Shown piece by piece: positions 7,291 through 10,158 of a DNA stretch of 10,158 nt. The DNA is taken from contig JAPJPE010000043.1 of assembly GCA_030825825.1 (NCBI GenBank), positions 1-10,158 of the forward strand, given 5' to 3'. Under the pieces are notes generated by a model. That model was given only the letters and a program-made list of their open reading frames with translations. It did not search any database and had not been told where the DNA came from. Numbering within the stretch: the first letter of the stretch is position 1; each line of letters opens with the position of its first letter. The position numbers and the translations under genes are program-made. This DNA is from Streptococcus sp. (GTDB taxonomy: Bacteria > Bacillota > Bacilli > Lactobacillales > Streptococcaceae).

Positions 7291-7324
7291 AATTTTAGCT
7301 AAAAATTTTTACTCATTTTTGAGT
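7291..7324. repeat. AT-rich dyads upstream of the adhesin promoter
   Basis: This stretch holds the perfect 12-bp palindrome TTTTAGCTAAAA (7293-7304) and then the inverted repeat ACTCA TTTT TGAGT (7311-7324). Both lie directly upstream of the adhesin's -35 box at 7334. They could be regulator sites, or chance features of a very AT-rich spacer. The rest of the 7231-7433 intergenic region contains the thyA hairpin, the promoter and a third small dyad (ATTTAT AG ATAAAT, 7405-7418) near the ribosome binding site. I see no gene in it. Confidence 0.4.
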
Positions 7325-7333
7325 CAAAATGTT

Positions 7334-7361
7334 TTGAAAATCGTTCGGTTTTTGTTAAAAT
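7334..7361 (+). promoter_or_regulatory. Promoter of the CshA-like adhesin gene
   Basis: TTGAAA (7334-7339) and TAAAAT (7356-7361) are 16 bp apart, with an extended -10 TG at 7353-7354. The predicted start is near 7368, giving a leader of about 65 nt. The adhesin's ribosome binding site GGAGG is at 7421-7425, eight bases before ATG 7434. Confidence 0.75.
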
Positions 7362-7433
7362 AGATAAGGTTTGTAAAAACTAAACAATTTTAAAAAGAAT
7401 GTTAATTTATAGATAAATATGGAGGTCCATTAG

Positions 7434-7556
7434 ATGGGGAAAGACTTATTTAATGATCGTATTAGCAGATTCTCAATTCGTAAATTGAATGTGGGTGTTT
7501 GCTCAGTACTATTGGGAACACTTGTGATGGTGGGAACCGCCGCTACAGCAGCCGCA
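7434..7556 (+). other. YSIRK-type signal peptide of the adhesin (residues 1-41)
   Basis: The start MGKDLFNDRISRFSIRKL is followed by NVGVCSVLLGTLVMVG and then an Ala-rich cleavage region ending AAA before E42. This is the [YF]SIRKxxVGVxSVxxG motif found on many staphylococcal and streptococcal LPxTG proteins, where it directs secretion near the division septum. The first position is Phe instead of Tyr. The likely cleavage point is after residue 41, but neighbouring Ala positions are possible. Confidence 0.9.
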
Positions 7557-10158
7557 GAAGAAAATACAAATACGACAAGTGAAAGTGTAGCAGCAGTTGC
7601 AACAGCGTCAGAAGCGCCTGAAGCGTCAACAGCTACAGCAAGTTCAGCAACATCAACAGCTGCAACGACATCGACTTATGATGCAAACGCAGCAATCACT
7701 GCACCAGAGACTTCAACTGCTGCAGCAACATCAACAGCACCTGCTTCAACTAGTGAAGCAAGTAGCACAAGCACAGCAGCATCTGCAGCCTCGACTGCAC
7801 CAGCAACATCAACCGCTGCAACACCTAATTTAGAAGTTGCTACACCAGAAAACAAGGCAACAGAAGCAGCTACAACAACTGCAGATAAGAAGGAAGAAAT
7901 TGCGGCAGGCGTGGAAGCTCCAGTGGCCACTGATACACCTTCTACAGATGAAACAAGAGGCCGTCGCCGCTCGCGTCGTGCTCTCGGCGATGCCAATGAT
8001 CCAAGCTTAATCGGGGATGACGTTGTAGACGCAACATCAACTCCAAAGGTAGAAAAACCAGGATATACAACAGACCTTGACGCAAAATCTTTGACTAGCC
8101 AGATTACATGGTTGGACTTTGGAGATGTAGCCAACTGGACAGGAACCACTACGACATTAGTACCTGCCGCCGAAACTAAACCAACTGAAAACTTACAAGA
8201 GAAAATGGCTCTTCAAGTTGGAGCTACCTATACTAAGGAAATCATGCCTGGCTATGTGGTGACCATCAAAGTTAAGTCTTTGAAACCCTTCCAAGCAACT
8301 GAAATCTATAAGAAGCGACTAGAAAGCCAAGGAGCTACTGACGCAGAAAAAGCAACCTATGATCCAAATGCTCGAAACGGTTTTGTCAATAATTCAAGTT
8401 CACCTACTTCTAAGTTACATTTCAATAACGGTGATGAGGCCATGATTACCGCAGAGCCTCAAAATGGTTATACCGAAGTTAAACATGAAGGAATTGATAC
8501 CAAAGCCAAGAAGACAACCATTGCTTCAGCGATAAATGGTGGAAATATTGGTGTGCAATTTGAAATTTCTGCCACCTTCCGTGGTAAAGTTGTTAAACCG
8601 GCTATTGTAATGGCTGATGGAGAGTCTGCCAACCCTGGTGAATTTGTTATGTTCACTACCAACGGACAAGGTTGGCAACATCTTGGAGAATGGAAAAAAG
8701 ATTATAAAAGAGATAGTGTACCGTACATGATACAAGATACGGATAATCTTTTTGGCCCTAACCCTACTACTACTATTAATGGTAAATCATTCTACGGAAT
8801 TAACCTTAACCAACTTCGCGGGTCTACTTTAGTTGGCCCAGATAAGAAACCAGTTGCTTGGAAGTATTTTGGAAACCCTGACCAAGTAACTGGTGGTCTT
8901 GGGACTGGTGTCTTTGGGCCAAATATTTCTGCAGGCGTTTCCTCTGTTCCCCTTGTTATGACGCGTGGAGCATCTGAAGTGGGACTTTACATCGCTTCGG
9001 GTGGTAAACAGTCTGCTATGCTAGGGTTCTTCCCACTTGATGAAGGGGATGCTCCTGAGTCATATGGTAAAGCAGTCCATACCATTGCAACTGTTGACGG
9101 TGTTACTGGAGCTAAAGTAAATCAACCGTATCTTGGTAACGTGAGCCCAGATATGGATGAGAATACGACTCTCGACTGGTTCGGTGATGATAAGGCAACT
9201 ACGGCCGATGAAGGAATTAACCAATTGCTTCCGGATGAACTCAAAGGGACAACCAATGAGATGATCAAGATGGATCGTACACGCCCAGGTAACTACAAAA
9301 TGTCAGTTCAAGCCCATTTGGATGGAGCTTCAGAAGCACATATCTATGGTTGGGTAGACTTTAACCAAAATGGTAAATTCGACGAGGATGAACGCTCAAA
9401 TCTCGCTACAATCACACAAGATGGCACTGTTGAGTTGACCTTTGCAAACAGCAAGACTTACGTCGACCCTAGCGTTAATGAACTAGGTGCTCGTGTCCGG
9501 ATTGCTAAGAAAGCTACTGAGATTGAAAACCCAACTGGTATGGCCTTCTCAGGGGAAGTAGAAGACTTCAAAACTCAAATCACCCACCCACCAAAAGGGG
9601 AATTCAAGGAAACTTCTGGTCCTCAAGCTACTAAACAAACAGCAACTGTAACCTTTACAGCACGTGGAGAGCACAAGTATGAACCTAACTCTAAGGCAGT
9701 TATCGACGAGACAGTAGAACCATACATCGTTGATAAAGATGGCAACCGCGCAACTCTTGATGCAGATGGTTACTATGTTGTCCCAGGTCAAGGGAAGTAC
9801 AAGATTACTGCCAACGGTAAAGATGTAGACGTTGAGTTTATCCCAGAAGATAACTTCCTAGGAACAGCTGATGGTATTTCTATCCGTCGTTCAGATAACA
9901 ACGGTTACGATACTGGTTGGTCAACCAAATTCCCAGACCAAGAACCAAACATTGATGGTCAGTTGAATACCATGGATGGTCTTTACATCCCAACAGTTAC
10001 TCCGATTGAAATCGAAGGTGTTGACAAAACTTCAACTGATGTTCAAGGTGCAACTCAAAAAGAAACTCCGACCTTTAACACAACTGCGACTAACTCAAAT
10101 GGGGACAAGATTGCAATCACTCCAAGTGCAGAATATCCTGCTAAGTTGGTAGATCCAG
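7434..10158 (+). CDS. cshA: CshA-like fibrillar cell-wall adhesin (partial, 3' end outside window)
   Basis: This gene encodes a large surface fibril protein; 908 codons are visible and the frame is open at the edge. CshA of S. gordonii is a polymer-like adhesin anchored to the wall by sortase that binds fibronectin and promotes colonisation. Visible parts in order are: FSIRK-type signal peptide (1-41), Ala/Ser/Thr-rich disordered segment (42 to about 150), acidic linker with an arginine cluster (175-182), NR2-like domain starting ITWLDFGD (224 to about 535), GEVED-type module (536-712), a divergent fibril repeat (about 726-862) and the start of a further repeat (863 onward). The boundary near residue 223 matches the NR1/NR2 border I recall for CshA. 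The only cysteine, C23, lies in the signal peptide, which is usual for streptococcal wall proteins. The missing part should hold many repeats of about 100 residues and an LPxTG anchor. CshA versus a CshB-type paralogue cannot be decided from this half. Confidence 0.87.
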   Translation, partial: MGKDLFNDRISRFSIRKLNVGVCSVLLGTLVMVGTAATAAAEENTNTTSESVAAVATASEAPEASTATASSATSTAATTSTYDANAAITAPETSTAAATSTAPASTSEASSTSTAASAASTAPATSTAATPNLEVATPENKATEAATTTADKKEEIAAGVEAPVATDTPSTDETRGRRRSRRALGDANDPSLIGDDVVDATSTPKVEKPGYTTDLDAKSLTSQITWLDFGDVANWTGTTTTLVPAAETKPTENLQEKMALQVGATYTKEIMPGYVVTIKVKSLKPFQATEIYKKRLESQGATDAEKATYDPNARNGFVNNSSSPTSKLHFNNGDEAMITAEPQNGYTEVKHEGIDTKAKKTTIASAINGGNIGVQFEISATFRGKVVKPAIVMADGESANPGEFVMFTTNGQGWQHLGEWKKDYKRDSVPYMIQDTDNLFGPNPTTTINGKSFYGINLNQLRGSTLVGPDKKPVAWKYFGNPDQVTGGLGTGVFGPNISAGVSSVPLVMTRGASEVGLYIASGGKQSAMLGFFPLDEGDAPESYGKAVHTIATVDGVTGAKVNQPYLGNVSPDMDENTTLDWFGDDKATTADEGINQLLPDELKGTTNEMIKMDRTRPGNYKMSVQAHLDGASEAHIYGWVDFNQNGKFDEDERSNLATITQDGTVELTFANSKTYVDPSVNELGARVRIAKKATEIENPTGMAFSGEVEDFKTQITHPPKGEFKETSGPQATKQTATVTFTARGEHKYEPNSKAVIDETVEPYIVDKDGNRATLDADGYYVVPGQGKYKITANGKDVDVEFIPEDNFLGTADGISIRRSDNNGYDTGWSTKFPDQEPNIDGQLNTMDGLYIPTVTPIEIEGVDKTSTDVQGATQKETPTFNTTATNSNGDKIAITPSAEYPAKLVDP
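7557..7878 (+). repeat. Ala/Ser/Thr-rich NR1-like segment with 78-bp repeat units
   Basis: The 13-mer CAGCAACATCAAC occurs exactly at 7645, 7723 and 7801, each 78 bp (26 codons) apart and in frame. The three encoded units all start with ATSTA, at residues 72-76, 98-102 and 124-128. The first two also end in STA. Outside these heads the units have diverged. The segment is dominated by Ala, Thr and Ser with very few hydrophobic residues and should be disordered. In CshA the corresponding NR1 region acts as a flexible 'catch' for fibronectin. Confidence 0.75.
8103..9038 (+). other. CshA NR2-like ligand-binding domain (residues about 224-535)
   Basis: The folded region opens with ITWLDFGDVANWTG and runs to the GEVED-type module. 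Internal landmarks include the Gly/Asn-rich stretch around NGRSFYG-like NGKSFYGINLNQLRG and the late FFPLDEGD junction. In S. gordonii CshA, NR2 is a lectin-like beta fold that clamps fibronectin after NR1 makes first contact. The position and opening match that domain from memory. Ligand specificity in this strain is inferred. Confidence 0.75.
9039..9569 (+). other. GEVED-type surface module with EF-hand-like loop (residues 536-712)
   Basis: The module begins DEGDAPESYG (536-545), contains YLGNVSPDMDEN and ends GEVEDF (707-712). These are the two hallmarks of the GEVED domain found in many secreted bacterial proteins. Inside it, WVDFNQNGKFDEDER (641 to about 655) carries a calcium-loop pattern DxNxNGxFDxDE starting at D642. 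It corresponds to part of the region called NR3 in CshA. Confidence 0.75.
9609..10158 (+). repeat. First CshA-type fibril repeats (second unit truncated by window edge)
   Basis: Residues about 726-862 start ETSGPQATKQTATVTF and include VPGQGKYKI and NFLGTADGISIRRSDNNG (807-824). This matches the general CshA fibril repeat plan, in which a GxY turn is followed by V.F.P...F.GTA and then R..D.NG. A second unit begins near residue 863 with TSTDVQGATQKETPTF, which is closer to the standard repeat head, and is cut by the window. The first unit is less regular and may be a capping repeat between NR3 and the array. Confidence 0.7.

Noticed and set aside
7597..7833. A 78-residue Gln-rich open frame on the + strand
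   Set aside because: It is the out-of-frame reading of the Ala/Ser/Thr-rich adhesin repeats (GCA/ACA codons read as CAG/CAA), with no ribosome binding site of its own.
7676..8149. A 157-residue Ala/Val-rich open frame on the - strand
   Set aside because: It is the complement of the Ala/Ser/Thr-rich and linker part of the adhesin, kept open by codon bias; no promoter, ribosome binding site or family motif supports it.

Overview
The window comes from a low-GC Gram-positive, almost certainly an oral Streptococcus of the mitis/sanguinis/gordonii type. The evidence is the strong AAGGAGG-type ribosome binding sites, extended -10 (TGnTATAAT) promoters, a ROK glucokinase of the type streptococci call Gki, a streptococcal-style ThyA, and a YSIRK-type signal peptide on a CshA-like fibrillar adhesin. 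Every gene reads on the + strand. I had no database access, so all family assignments come from motifs and memory of the families.

Region 1 (1-5266) is a packed operon of housekeeping genes. It holds the last codons of a DUF1149-like gene, a DegV/FakB fatty-acid-binding protein, DapB (lysine/diaminopimelate pathway, peptidoglycan supply), the tRNA CCA-adding enzyme, a two-domain ABC-F ATPase with a C-terminal coiled coil (Uup/YfmR-like), and a small six-helix DUF308 membrane protein. Gaps are 0-10 nt, two junctions are ATGA overlaps, and two Shine-Dalgarno sequences are built from the preceding stop codon. Co-transcription and translational coupling are therefore likely. The operon promoter lies upstream of the window.

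Region 2 (5267-7230) holds two genes with their own promoters. Glucokinase has a good extended -10 promoter carrying two similar 14-bp dyads, one over the -35 box and one at the predicted start point. These look like LacI/GalR-family (CcpA/MalR-like) operators. A clear intrinsic terminator ends the gene, and the thyA promoter starts inside its tail. ThyA makes dTMP.

Region 3 (7231-10158) begins with a 203-bp AT-rich intergenic stretch holding several dyads and a well-formed promoter. It then enters a large cell-wall adhesin gene that runs off the right edge, with 908 codons visible and no stop. The visible part shows, in order: an FSIRK signal peptide, an Ala/Ser/Thr-rich segment with 78-bp periodicity, an arginine cluster, a CshA NR2-like ligand-binding domain, a GEVED-type module with an EF-hand-like loop, a divergent fibril repeat, and the start of a more typical CshA fibril repeat. 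The order and boundaries closely match S. gordonii CshA as I remember it.

I see no CRISPR array, insertion sequence, tRNA, rRNA or phage gene. The least routine items are the paired operator-like dyads at the glucokinase promoter and the detailed architecture of the adhesin's N-terminal region.
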